Source: an uncultured Clostridia bacterium (GTDB lineage Bacteria > Bacillota > Clostridia > TANB77 > CAG-508). From it: a DNA stretch of 37,679 nt. The stretch's first letter is position 1; each line of letters begins with the position of its first letter. Position numbers and translations under genes: made by a program. The stretch lies in NCBI GenBank assembly GCA_934121885.1, contig CAKOVH010000013.1, forward strand, positions 1-37,679, in the 5' to 3' direction. Positions 1-6,285 of this stretch are shown piece by piece. Under the pieces are notes generated by a model. The model saw nothing but the letters and a program-made list of their open reading frames with translations. It searched no databases and had not been told where the DNA came from.

Positions 1-93
1 AATGCGAGAGAATGTTATATTGATGGATGTTGGAATAAAGAAAATGAAGAAGATTATTTAACAGAGATTCAATTTCCAGTTAAGAAAAGATAA
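1..93 (+). CDS. C-terminal end of a GyrI-like effector-binding domain protein (partial)
   Basis: The window opens inside a gene. The first frame reads 30 residues to a TAA and ends in CYIDGCWNKENEEDYLTEIQ followed by a short basic tail. This pattern (aromatic and acidic residues, then LTEIQFPV) is what I know from the C-terminus of GyrI-like/AraC-type effector-binding domains, in which small molecules or peptides bind the regulator. Everything N-terminal is outside the window, so whether an AraC or MerR-type DNA-binding domain is attached cannot be told. A terminator-like hairpin follows 40 bp later. The family call rests on a short stretch only. Confidence 0.55.
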   Translation, partial: NARECYIDGCWNKENEEDYLTEIQFPVKKR

Positions 94-132
94 ATATAAA
101 TTACAATTTAAAAGAAAAAATATAAAAATATT

Positions 133-178
133 AAAAAGAGAGAAAATACCTAGATTTATAGTATTTACTCTCTTTTTT
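133..178 (+). terminator. Rho-independent terminator after the first partial gene
   Basis: AAAAAGAGAGAAAATAC (133-149) pairs with GTATTTACTCTCTTTTTT (161-178) with one mismatch around an 11-nt loop. The right arm runs into a T tract. It closes the partial regulator gene and insulates the methyltransferase promoter. Confidence 0.7.
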
Positions 179-219
179 ACTATAATTACTATACCACAAA
201 ATTACAAAAAATTCAAGAC

Positions 220-273
220 TTGTAATTTATACTAAAATGATATATTAAATATATAGTTGCAACTATATATTTA
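220..273 (+). promoter_or_regulatory. Promoter with a 28-bp perfect palindrome (operator candidate)
   Basis: TTGTAA at 220-225 can serve as a -35 box, with TATATT (241-246) or TATTAA (243-248) as -10. Immediately downstream, 246-273 is a perfect palindrome with 14-bp arms centred on TTGCAA (core ATAGTTGCAACTAT). It lies over the expected transcription start, 25 bp before the methyltransferase start codon, where a bound dimer would block transcription. TAGTTGCAACTA-like dyads resemble operators of MarR-family repressors, but no such gene is visible here. The palindrome is seen; its use as an operator is inferred. Confidence 0.55.
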
Positions 274-297
274 TATAAAAAAAGGTGTGAATTTAAA

Positions 298-1176
298 ATG
301 AAAGAAAAAAATATGACAGCTCTTGTTTGTTGTTTTGCAAGAGCATATCATAATAAAAATAGTAATATAAAAATTTATGAAGATAATTTAGCTGAAAAAA
401 TTTTATCAAAAGAGGAATATGATAATATTTCAATCAATATGAGTAATGGGATTAAATTTTTTAATCCTAAATTTACAGGAAATAATAATGAAGCACTTGA
501 TTGGATTGTAAACAATAATTTAGCACCATCTATTTTAGCAAGAAGTGCTTTTACGGCTAAGTCAATACAACGAGATAAAAGATTAGGATTGAAACAATAT
601 TTAATATTTGCATCAGGTTATGACACTTATGGATATAGTGACAAAGAATTGCAATGTTATGAATTAGATAAAGCAAACATTATTAAAGATAAAATTAAAA
701 GAGTTAAAAATGCCAATATTGATTATTCAAATGTTAAATATATAGAAACGGATTTTTCATTAGACGATTGGCAAAATTATTTAATAAATAGTGATATAAA
801 ATGGAATAAAAAAGTATTTTGTAGTATGCTTGGTATTAGTTATTATTTAACAAAAGATCAATTCTATAATATGGTTAATAAAATTTCAAAACTTATATGT
901 AAAGGAAGTACAATCATATTTGATTATCCTATAATAGAAGATTCAGAGAAAGAAGAAATCACAAGAAAATTGGCTAAAGGTGCTAACGAAGAAATGAAAT
1001 CAAAATATAGCTATGAAGAATTAGAGTCAAAATTTCAAGAGTATGATTTGTTAATTTATGAACATCTTGATGATAAAGATATAAATGAGCAATATTTTAA
1101 AGAATATAATTTGAAATCGAAAAATAAAATAATAGCACCAAAAGGAGTTAATTATTGTTTGATAGTTAAGCGATAA
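298..1176 (+). CDS. Putative class I SAM-dependent methyltransferase, LCMT/PPM1-like
   Basis: This 292-residue protein resembles the leucine carboxyl methyltransferase-like family (Pfam LCM). Around residues 80-135 it has ARSAFTAKSIQ, then YLIFASGYDTYGYS, which corresponds to the SAM-binding GxGxDT-type loop (here ASGYDT), then CYELDKANIIKDK, where the acidic residue usually contacts the SAM ribose, and IETDFSLDDW. Bacterial members methylate small molecules or are of unknown substrate, so I give no substrate. There is no signal peptide or membrane segment, so it is probably cytoplasmic. An AAAGGTGTG ribosome site lies 7 bp before the ATG. It is a single-gene unit behind a palindromic operator candidate, which suggests induction by a ligand-responsive repressor. 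It is more AT-rich and Asn/Lys-rich than the housekeeping neighbours, compatible with acquired accessory DNA. Confidence 0.75.
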   Translation: MKEKNMTALVCCFARAYHNKNSNIKIYEDNLAEKILSKEEYDNISINMSNGIKFFNPKFTGNNNEALDWIVNNNLAPSILARSAFTAKSIQRDKRLGLKQYLIFASGYDTYGYSDKELQCYELDKANIIKDKIKRVKNANIDYSNVKYIETDFSLDDWQNYLINSDIKWNKKVFCSMLGISYYLTKDQFYNMVNKISKLICKGSTIIFDYPIIEDSEKEEITRKLAKGANEEMKSKYSYEELESKFQEYDLLIYEHLDDKDINEQYFKEYNLKSKNKIIAPKGVNYCLIVKR

Positions 1177-1261
1177 ATTACAATTTATTATAGTGACAAA
1201 CTAAAAGTTTAATCATGTAAAATTAAACTAAAATATGCGTGAGTAATTAAAAATAAAAATT

Positions 1262-1301
1262 AACAAAAAGAAAAGCCTCGGAAGTATTCAAACTTCCGAG
1301 G
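1262..1301 (-). terminator. Terminator of the rplM-rpsI operon
   Basis: On the minus strand CCTCGGAAGT pairs perfectly with ACTTCCGAGG around a 6-nt loop (1276-1301), followed by CTTTTCTTTTT. It begins 28 bp after the rpsI stop. It may also stop transcription arriving from the methyltransferase gene, although the plus-strand T tract is weaker. Confidence 0.85.
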
Positions 1302-1328
1302 TTTAATATATTTTTGCGTAAAAGCATA

Positions 1329-1736
1329 TTATCTCTTACTGAATTGTGGAGCTTTTCTAGCTTTTTTAAGACCGTATTTTTTTCTTTCTTTTTGACGAGA
1401 ATCTCTTGTTAAGAATCCTGCAGATTTTAAAGTTGGTCTATATTCGCTATTAGCTTCTAATAAAGCTCTTGCAATACCTAAACGGATAGCGCCAGCTTGA
1501 CCAGTAAATCCTCCACCTTGTACACTACAAATAACATCATATTTATCTAATGTGTTTGTAGCTGTTAACGGTTGTCTAACGATAACTTTTAAAGTATCTG
1601 TTCCTAAATATTCATCAATATTTTTTCCGTTAATTGTTATAACGCCAGTTCCTTCTACTAATCTAACTCTTGCAATAGAACTTTTTCTTCTTCCAGTACC
1701 ATAGAACATTATTTTATCTTTTTTTGCTTTAGGCAT
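1329..1736 (-). CDS. rpsI: 30S ribosomal protein S9 (uS9)
   Basis: A 135-residue small-subunit protein whose C-terminal tail reaches the P-site tRNA. Diagnostic features are YGTGRRKSSIARVRL at residues 12-26, GGGFTGQAGAIRLGIARAL in the middle, and the basic tail ending in KKARKAPQFSKR, whose terminal arginine is the conserved tRNA contact. Length is normal for the family. It follows rplM with a 25-bp gap and a GGAGG-type ribosome site, the standard rplM-rpsI operon order. Expression should follow the rplM promoter and leader. Confidence 0.97.
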   Translation of the reverse strand: MPKAKKDKIMFYGTGRRKSSIARVRLVEGTGVITINGKNIDEYLGTDTLKVIVRQPLTATNTLDKYDVICSVQGGGFTGQAGAIRLGIARALLEANSEYRPTLKSAGFLTRDSRQKERKKYGLKKARKAPQFSKR

Positions 1737-1761
1737 TTCTATTTCCTCCTTAAATTATTAA

Positions 1762-2196
1762 TTAAAAATTCCAAATTTCTGGTTTTTGAGCAATATTTTC
1801 ATGTTCAGCACCAGCATATACTCTTAATTTCTTTAACATTTGTCTTCCTAGACTATTGTGAGGAAGCATTCCTTTTACAGCACGCATCATCATTTGTTCT
1901 GGATTATTGTTTAATAAATCTCTTGCACTGATTTCTTTAACTCCACCAATATATCCTGAATGATGTCTGTAAATTTTTTGATCTAATTTTTTTCCTGTTA
2001 AAACAACTTTACCGCAGTTTAATATAATAACGTGATCACCAACATCTAAATTTGGTGTATAAGTTGGTTTGTGTTTTCCTCTTAATAATTTAGCAGCCTC
2101 AGTAGCAACTCTACCTAAAGGTTTGTTTTCTGCATCAATTATATACCATTTTCTTTCAATTTCACTTTTTTTAATACTATATGTTGTATTATTCAT
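1762..2196 (-). CDS. rplM: 50S ribosomal protein L13 (uL13)
   Basis: Early-assembling large-subunit protein. Landmarks are KWYIIDAENKPLGRVATEAA, LRGKHKPTYTPNLDVGDHVI, the KVVLTGKKLDQKIYRHHSGY block, and MMMRAVKGMLPHNSLGRQML near the C-terminus. I chose the ATG at 2196 (144 residues, starting MNNTTYSIKK) because a GGAGG at 2209-2213 lies upstream of it. The frame stays open to 2220, but an ATG there would sit upstream of this ribosome site and add eight residues not usual in the family. First gene of the rplM-rpsI unit, read from the promoter at 2315-2343. Confidence 0.96.
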   Translation of the reverse strand: MNNTTYSIKKSEIERKWYIIDAENKPLGRVATEAAKLLRGKHKPTYTPNLDVGDHVIILNCGKVVLTGKKLDQKIYRHHSGYIGGVKEISARDLLNNNPEQMMMRAVKGMLPHNSLGRQMLKKLRVYAGAEHENIAQKPEIWNF

Positions 2197-2308
2197 GGTA
2201 ATATGTATCCTCCATTTCATAACTAAAATTTATATAATTTATATGAAACCAAAGCTAAGAAACTACCGGGGAGAAGTTCTTTACTTGGGTTACAATCTTA
2301 CATAATGC
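2197..2308 (-). promoter_or_regulatory. 5' leader of rplM-rpsI, candidate L13 autoregulatory leader
   Basis: About 110 bases of untranslated leader separate the predicted start of transcription from rplM. It contains a GC-richer block (around 2255-2290) in an otherwise AT-rich stretch. There AAAGAACTT can pair with AGTTTCTT, with one bulge, around a loop holding CTCCCCGG. Bacillota often control this operon through an L13 leader structure (Rfam L13_leader), so the position fits. I cannot verify the covariance model by eye, so the structural class is tentative. Confidence 0.4.
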
Positions 2309-2314
2309 TTTACT

Positions 2315-2343
2315 ATTGTATAATAAAAACATATAAAAGTCAA
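2315..2343 (-). promoter_or_regulatory. SigA-type promoter for rplM-rpsI
   Basis: On the minus strand TTGACT (2343-2338) and TACAAT (2320-2315) are separated by 17 bp. This near-consensus housekeeping promoter is divergent from the alaS promoter. Confidence 0.8.
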
Positions 2344-2391
2344 GCAAAAATAAAAAAATAGCTAATAATATAAGAGGTTTTTCATTAAATA

Positions 2392-2420
2392 TTGCATTTT
2401 TAGGGGAAATATAATATAAT
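2392..2420 (+). promoter_or_regulatory. SigA-type promoter for alaS
   Basis: TTGCAT (2392-2397), a 17-bp spacer and a perfect TATAAT (2415-2420), about 33 bp before the alaS start codon. No T-box leader fits in such a short untranslated region. Confidence 0.75.
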
Positions 2421-2453
2421 CCTATAGATATTAAAGTTAGAGGAGATATGAAA

Positions 2454-4208
2454 ATGAAAGCAATAGAAATCCGTAATAAATATTTAAACTATTTTAAAAA
2501 TCATGGACATAAGGTTATACCAAGTGCACCATTAATACCAGAAAATGACCCTTCAGTATTATTTACAACAGCTGGAATGCAACCATTAGTACCATACTTA
2601 TTGGGGGAAAAACATCCTGAAGGAACAAGACTCACAGATTATCAAAAATGTCTTCGTACAAACGATATTGATGAAGTAGGAGATAACCGTCATTTAACAT
2701 ATTTTGAAATGTTAGGAAATTGGTCACTAGGAGACTATTTTAAAGAAGAATCTATAGCAATGAGTTTCGAATTCTTAACGAAAGAACTAGGAATTCCAAA
2801 GGAAAAATTATCTGTTACATGTTTTGAAGGAGATGAAAATGCTCCAAGAGATATGGTAACAGCTGAATGTTGGAAAAAAGCTGGAATTCCAGAAGAAAGA
2901 ATTTATTTTTATGGTAAAGATGATAATTGGTGGATTGCAGGAGAAGAAGGACCTTGTGGACCAGATACAGAAATGTTTTACGACACAGGAAAACCAGCTT
3001 GTTCACCAGATTGCCAACCATCTTGTGGATGTGGAAAATATGTTGAAATATGGAACAATGTATTTATGGAATATTACAAATCTAAAGATGGAACATATAC
3101 AAAGTTAAAACAACATAATGTAGACACTGGCCTTGGACTAGAAAGAATGGCTATGCTACTTCAAGGAAAACAAACACCTTTTGATACAGAACTTTTTGCT
3201 CCTATTATGGACAAACTTGCATCTATTGCAAAAGTTGATAATATTGAGAGTAGAAGAATTATTGCAGAACATCTTCGTGCAAGCATGATGGTAATTAGTG
3301 ATGGTGGAAGACCTTCAAATATTGATAGAGGTTATGTTTTAAGAAAATTAATACGTAGAATGTCTAGACATTTAAATAAATTACAAATTAATTTAGATGA
3401 ACTTTCTAACTTAATAGATTTAAATATTGATGTCTTAAAAGAGATGTATCCAGAACTTGTAGAAAATAGAGAGATAATAAAACAAGTAATTATAGAAGAA
3501 AAAGATAAATTTATGAAAACTTTATCACATGGTGAAAAGGAATTTGAAAAAGCAATTTTAAAAGCAAAACAAGAGAATAAAACAACAATAGATGGACAAA
3601 CTATATTCAAATTATATGAAACATACGGATTTCCACCAGAAATAACAGCAGACTTAGCAAGAGAGCAAGGATTCGAAATTGATTTAACAGAATTTGATAA
3701 ATTATTTAAAGAACACCAAGACAAATCAAGATTAGGTAGTGAACAGAAATTTAAAGGTGGACTTGCTGAACAAAATGAAAAAACAATTGCTTATCATACT
3801 GCAACACACTTATTACACAAGGCATTGCAAATTGTTTTAGGGGAACATGCAAAACAAAAAGGATCAAATATAACAACTGAAAGATTAAGATTTGATTTTT
3901 CACATCCAGATAAAATGACACCTGAACAAATTAAACAAGTAGAAGATCTTGTAAATGAACAAATTGCAAGAGACTTAACTGTAACATGTGAAGAAATGAC
4001 ATTAGAAGAAGCTAAAAAATCAGGAGCTATGGGATTGTTTGAAAATAAATATGGAGAAAAGGTAAAAGTTTATACAATAGGAGATTTTAGCAAAGAAATT
4101 TGTGGAGGACCACATGTATCACATACAGGAGAACTTGGACATTTCAAAATAAAGAAAGAAGAATCAAGCTCAGCAGGAGTTAGAAGAATAAAAGCAATAT
4201 TAGAATAG
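2454..4208 (+). CDS. alaS: Alanine--tRNA ligase, short form lacking the C-terminal DHHA1/C-Ala region
   Basis: Charges tRNA-Ala with alanine. The class II catalytic core (about residues 1-240) shows SAPLIPENDPSVLFTTAGMQ, the RTNDIDEVGDNRHLTYFEML block and GPDTEMFYD. A cysteine cluster (CSPDCQPSCGC) interrupts it near residue 185. A helical tRNA-recognition region follows, then the editing domain with HTATHLLH (HxxxH) and CGGPHVSHTG (CxxxH), the zinc ligands that clear Ser- and Gly-tRNA-Ala. The protein stops right after SSAGVRRIKAILE at about 584 residues, whereas typical bacterial enzymes have about 870 with a DHHA1/C-Ala tail. The stop is clean and the HIT gene starts 24 bp later, so no separate tail is encoded. 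I prefer ATG 2454, 8 bp after AGGAG; ATG 2448 is only 2 bp from it. Confidence 0.95.
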   Translation: MKAIEIRNKYLNYFKNHGHKVIPSAPLIPENDPSVLFTTAGMQPLVPYLLGEKHPEGTRLTDYQKCLRTNDIDEVGDNRHLTYFEMLGNWSLGDYFKEESIAMSFEFLTKELGIPKEKLSVTCFEGDENAPRDMVTAECWKKAGIPEERIYFYGKDDNWWIAGEEGPCGPDTEMFYDTGKPACSPDCQPSCGCGKYVEIWNNVFMEYYKSKDGTYTKLKQHNVDTGLGLERMAMLLQGKQTPFDTELFAPIMDKLASIAKVDNIESRRIIAEHLRASMMVISDGGRPSNIDRGYVLRKLIRRMSRHLNKLQINLDELSNLIDLNIDVLKEMYPELVENREIIKQVIIEEKDKFMKTLSHGEKEFEKAILKAKQENKTTIDGQTIFKLYETYGFPPEITADLAREQGFEIDLTEFDKLFKEHQDKSRLGSEQKFKGGLAEQNEKTIAYHTATHLLHKALQIVLGEHAKQKGSNITTERLRFDFSHPDKMTPEQIKQVEDLVNEQIARDLTVTCEEMTLEEAKKSGAMGLFENKYGEKVKVYTIGDFSKEICGGPHVSHTGELGHFKIKKEESSSAGVRRIKAILE

Positions 4209-4232
4209 AGATCAAAAGAAAGAGGAAAGCAT

Positions 4233-4583
4233 ATGGAAGATAATTGTATTTTTTGTAAAATTATAAAAGGAGAAATTCCTTCTGAAAAAGTATATGAAGA
4301 CGAAAAAGTATTAGCATTTAAAGATATAAATCCAGCAGCACCAATTCATATTTTGGTAATTCCTAAAAAACATATTGAAAACTTATTAGAAGTAAAGGAT
4401 GAAGATAGAGAAATTATATCTCACATATATGAAGTAATTAATAAAATAGCAAAAGATTTAAAAATTGAAAAAGAAGGTTTTAGAGTTATTGTTAATTGTG
4501 GAAAAGATGCTGGGCAAGAAGTAATGCACTTACATTTTCATTTGTTGGCTGGAAAAAAACTTGGAGATAAAATAGTAGGATAA
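4233..4583 (+). CDS. HIT-family (histidine triad) nucleotide-binding protein, HinT-like
   Basis: A 116-residue cytoplasmic protein of the HIT superfamily, whose bacterial HinT-type members hydrolyse adenosine phosphoramidates and aminoacyl-adenylates. The N-terminus DNCIFCKIIKGEIPSEKVYE is characteristic. It carries two Cys (5, 8) of the usual zinc-site set. The triad is HLHFHLL near the C-terminus, with His99, His101 and His103; the central nucleophilic His is present. It lies 24 bp after alaS and probably shares its transcript. That pairing is functionally sensible because HinT acts on aminoacyl-AMP, but co-function is inferred. Confidence 0.93.
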   Translation: MEDNCIFCKIIKGEIPSEKVYEDEKVLAFKDINPAAPIHILVIPKKHIENLLEVKDEDREIISHIYEVINKIAKDLKIEKEGFRVIVNCGKDAGQEVMHLHFHLLAGKKLGDKIVG

Positions 4584-4618
4584 AAAAACAAAAAAATGTA
4601 GAATAAAGTTAAATTATA

Positions 4619-4627
4619 TGGTATAAT
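4619..4627 (+). promoter_or_regulatory. Extended -10 promoter candidate for the sortase gene
   Basis: TG-G-TATAAT (4619-4627) matches the extended -10 consensus and sits 37 bp before the sortase start. No good -35 is present, which is normal for extended -10 promoters. Confidence 0.45.
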
Positions 4628-4663
4628 AAATGTATATGAAACGAGAGAAAAGGGAGGTATAAT

Positions 4664-5428
4664 ATGTTTAATAATAAATATAGTAAATTGCTAACTATTA
4701 TACTAATTATTGTAATTATAATAATAGTTGGATTATTAGGATATTTTGCATATGATATATACAAAAAGAATGAATATGATATCGATAGTAAAGAGGCAGC
4801 AAGTAGATTTGAAGAAGAACTTAATAGAATATTAAATAAAACAACAGGAACTATTATTGATGATACAAATCCTTCAGAAAATATACAAGCAAATACTATA
4901 ATAGATAATCCAGGTGGAATTGATGTAAACGCTGTATTAGATAATAATACAGTAGATAATAACAATACAAATAATGGTGGTAATAGCGGTGATTCTTCAA
5001 ACAATGGCGTTATAACAAAAACAAAAGAAGGTTATGATGTTATCGGATTAATAGAAATACCAAAAACAAATATCAAGTATCCAATTATAAAACAAGAGGA
5101 TGTTAGTATTAATTCTTTAAATGTTGCTATTTGTAATTTGTATGGTGAGTTAAACAAGGTAGGGGGAAATGCTGTTTTAGTAGGACACAATTTTAGAAAT
5201 GGAACATTTTTCTCAAATAATAGTAAATTAGTAAAAGGCGATAAAATATATATTACAGATAGTACAGGAAAAAAAGTAACATATATAGTTACTAAAAAAT
5301 ATGAAACAAGTAGTGGAAATTTTGATTATGCAACAAGACAAGTTGCAGAGGGAAAAAGAGAAATTTCATTATCAACATGTACAAATGATTCAAAGAAAAG
5401 ATTAATTATTTGGGCAGAAGACGAATAA
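4664..5428 (+). CDS. Sortase family transpeptidase (membrane-anchored)
   Basis: Sortases cleave LPxTG-like sorting signals and attach surface proteins to the wall or to each other. This 254-residue protein has one N-terminal membrane anchor (about residues 9-30). An Asn/Thr/Asp/Gly-rich low-complexity linker follows (about 60-118). The sortase beta-barrel begins at IGLIEIPKTNIKYPII. The catalytic set is His175 (VLVGHNF), Cys239 (LSTCTND) and Arg246 (KKRLIIWA). The LSTCT context is closest to class B, though I would not fix the class. No sorting-signal substrate is encoded in the window, so it probably acts as a housekeeping or dispersed-substrate enzyme. The ribosome site is GGGAGG, 7 bp before the ATG. 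Confidence 0.88.
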   Translation: MFNNKYSKLLTIILIIVIIIIVGLLGYFAYDIYKKNEYDIDSKEAASRFEEELNRILNKTTGTIIDDTNPSENIQANTIIDNPGGIDVNAVLDNNTVDNNNTNNGGNSGDSSNNGVITKTKEGYDVIGLIEIPKTNIKYPIIKQEDVSINSLNVAICNLYGELNKVGGNAVLVGHNFRNGTFFSNNSKLVKGDKIYITDSTGKKVTYIVTKKYETSSGNFDYATRQVAEGKREISLSTCTNDSKKRLIIWAEDE

Positions 5429-5443
5429 ATTTAAAAAATATAG

Positions 5444-5473
5444 TTGACAAAATAGTGTAATATGGTTTAAAAT
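5444..5473 (+). promoter_or_regulatory. Promoter of the tRNA-His/tRNA-Gln unit
   Basis: Consensus TTGACA (5444-5449), an 18-bp spacer and TAAAAT (5468-5473), about 28 bp upstream of tRNA-His. Confidence 0.65.
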
Positions 5474-5500
5474 AGTAAATGCGTTTGGAAAAATGCATAT

Positions 5501-5578
5501 GGTGGATGTAGCTCAGTTGGTTAGAGCGCTAGTTTGTGGCACTAGAGGCCGTGGGTTCGAGTCCCATCTTCCACCCCA
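5501..5578 (+). tRNA. tRNA-His (GTG anticodon)
   Basis: A full cloverleaf with encoded CCA. The anticodon stem is CTAGT/ACTAG with loop TTGTGGC, giving anticodon GTG. The D arm contains AGCTCAGTTGGTTAGAGC, and the T arm is GTGGG/CCCAT around TTCGAGT. The extra 5' G (5501) typical of tRNA-His faces C73. The acceptor pairing (GTGGATG with CTTCCAC) has a T-T mismatch at position 6:67, where A would be expected. It is followed 22 bp later by tRNA-Gln under the same promoter. Confidence 0.95.
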
Positions 5579-5599
5579 TACTATTCAAAAAATAAATAT

Positions 5600-5674
5600 T
5601 GGGCTGTAGCCAAGTGGTAAGGCATTAGACTTTGACTCTAACATGCGCTAGTTCGAATCTAGCCAGCCCAACCA
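5600..5674 (+). tRNA. tRNA-Gln (TTG anticodon)
   Basis: Cloverleaf with perfect acceptor stem TGGGCTG/CAGCCCA, anticodon stem TTAGA/TCTAA with loop CTTTGAC (anticodon TTG), T stem GCTAG/CTAGC around TTCGAAT, discriminator A and encoded CCA. It is cotranscribed with tRNA-His and followed directly by a terminator. Confidence 0.97.
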
Positions 5675-5676
5675 AA

Positions 5677-5705
5677 AAACTATAACATAGCGTTATGGTT
5701 TTTTT
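5677..5705 (+). terminator. Terminator of the tRNA unit
   Basis: AACTATAAC and GTTATGGTT pair, with one G-T pair, around a 5-nt loop, followed by a run of T residues. It starts only a few bases after the tRNA-Gln CCA end. Confidence 0.75.
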
Positions 5706-5726
5706 ATTTGATAAAAACAAAAATAG

Positions 5727-5756
5727 TTGACAAACTATATAAGATTATAATAAAAT
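5727..5756 (+). promoter_or_regulatory. Promoter for the 46-residue mini-gene
   Basis: TTGACA (5727-5732) with TAAAAT (5751-5756) at 18 bp. A better-looking TATAAT at 5746 is too close at 13 bp. The small gene therefore has its own promoter and terminator. Confidence 0.5.
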
Positions 5757-5819
5757 CAAAGTATAATACATTAGAAAAAATATAAAATATACTTAAAAAT
5801 AATAGGAGGAACCAAAACT

Positions 5820-5960
5820 ATGATAGTTGATGGAAAAGGAAAAATATTTGAAGATAGAAGAAAAAATGATAATAGAAGAAAAAATGAATTTGATAACGAA
5901 GGCGGAAGAAGAAAAGAAGATAGAAGAAAAGAAGAAAATAATCAAAAAAGAAAAAAATAA
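5820..5960 (+). CDS. Small highly charged repeat protein (46 residues), function unknown
   Basis: A short gene I do not recognise. It starts with ATG behind a strong AGGAGG ribosome site 10 bp upstream and ends at TAA before a strong hairpin, so it forms a complete transcription unit. The product begins MIVDGKGKIFEDRR. It then repeats the motif RRK-x-(D/E): EDRRKNDNRRKNE, a short DNEGG spacer, and RRKEDRRKEE, ending in KRKK. It contains no hydrophobic segment and no cysteine, and is probably intrinsically disordered or helical. Such Arg/Lys/Asp-rich peptides could bind nucleic acid or membranes, but that is a guess. Promoter, ribosome site, terminator and regular repeats favour a real gene over chance. 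Confidence 0.7.
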   Translation: MIVDGKGKIFEDRRKNDNRRKNEFDNEGGRRKEDRRKEENNQKRKK

Positions 5961-5970
5961 TAAAATAGTA

Positions 5971-6001
5971 AAGGTATCACTTTGTAAGTGATACCTTTTT
6001 T
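5971..6001 (+). terminator. Terminator after the 46-residue gene (possibly bidirectional)
   Basis: AAGGTATCACT and AGTGATACCTT form a perfect 11-bp stem (5971-5981 with 5987-5997), then a T run. It ends 7 bp from the stop codon of the convergent Cys-rich gene and may serve both strands. Confidence 0.85.
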
Positions 6002-6007
6002 AAAAGA

Positions 6008-6124
6008 TTAGCAGCATCCACCTCTGCCACCGCAACAGCAGCAAATTAGTATTAAGATGATTATAATCCAGATGCAATCATTACCAAAACCAAAACCGCA
6101 TCCACAACCTCTATTCTCTGGCAT
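6008..6124 (-). CDS. Cys/Gly-rich mini membrane protein (38 residues), YjcZ-like architecture
   Basis: The product starts MPENRGCGCGFGFGND, continues with a single short hydrophobic helix (CIWIIIILILI) and ends in CCCCGGRGGCC. An AAAGGAGGG ribosome site sits 7 bp upstream of the ATG. Layout and size (Gly-rich head, one membrane helix, tiny tail) resemble the YjcZ-type small sporulation proteins of Bacillota and similar Cys-rich mini-proteins in Clostridia. The sequence match is by composition only. Eight of the last 22 residues are cysteine, suggesting metal binding, acylation or disulfide cross-linking. The next gene upstream on the same strand (start at 6285) has the same plan, so these are tandem paralogues. 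Confidence 0.75.
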   Translation of the reverse strand: MPENRGCGCGFGFGNDCIWIIIILILICCCCGGRGGCC

Positions 6125-6168
6125 AAAAATTCCCTCCTTTCAAATTAAAGAAAATTTAATGTAAAAGA

Positions 6169-6285
6169 TTAGCAACCACAACCTGAATTGCAGCCACATC
6201 CATTGTTACATCCGCCACAGCAGAAAAGTAACAAGAATAGTATTATGAACCATAAAAGTTCACTGTTGTTACAACAATTTCCCAT
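6169..6285 (-). CDS. Second Cys/Gly-rich mini membrane protein (38 residues)
   Basis: Same length and plan as its neighbour: head MGNCCNNSEL, hydrophobic helix LWFIILFLLLF, and a Cys/Gly/Asn tail with CCGGC and GCGCNSGCGC. AGGAGG lies 8 bp before the ATG. Both genes end with the identical 13-base string TAAAAGATTAGCA (plus-strand reading), good evidence for a tandem duplication. The gap to the second gene is 44 bp, so they probably share a transcript. Ten of 38 residues are cysteine. No recognised domain; a role in the spore or envelope is inferred only from the resemblance to YjcZ-like proteins. Confidence 0.75.
   Translation of the reverse strand: MGNCCNNSELLWFIILFLLLFCCGGCNNGCGCNSGCGC

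Noticed and set aside
1206..1229. AGTTTAAT/ATTAAACT inverted repeat after the methyltransferase gene
   Set aside because: The stem is only 8 bp of mostly A-T pairs with no T tract after it; not convincing as a terminator.
2069..2305. 78-codon plus-strand frame across the rplM start and leader
   Set aside because: It is antisense to rplM and its promoter, without a ribosome site, and hydrophobic only because of base composition.
2421..2453. T-box leader before alaS
   Set aside because: The distance from the promoter to the start codon is only about 33 bp and no T-box sequence (TGGNACCGCG type) is present.
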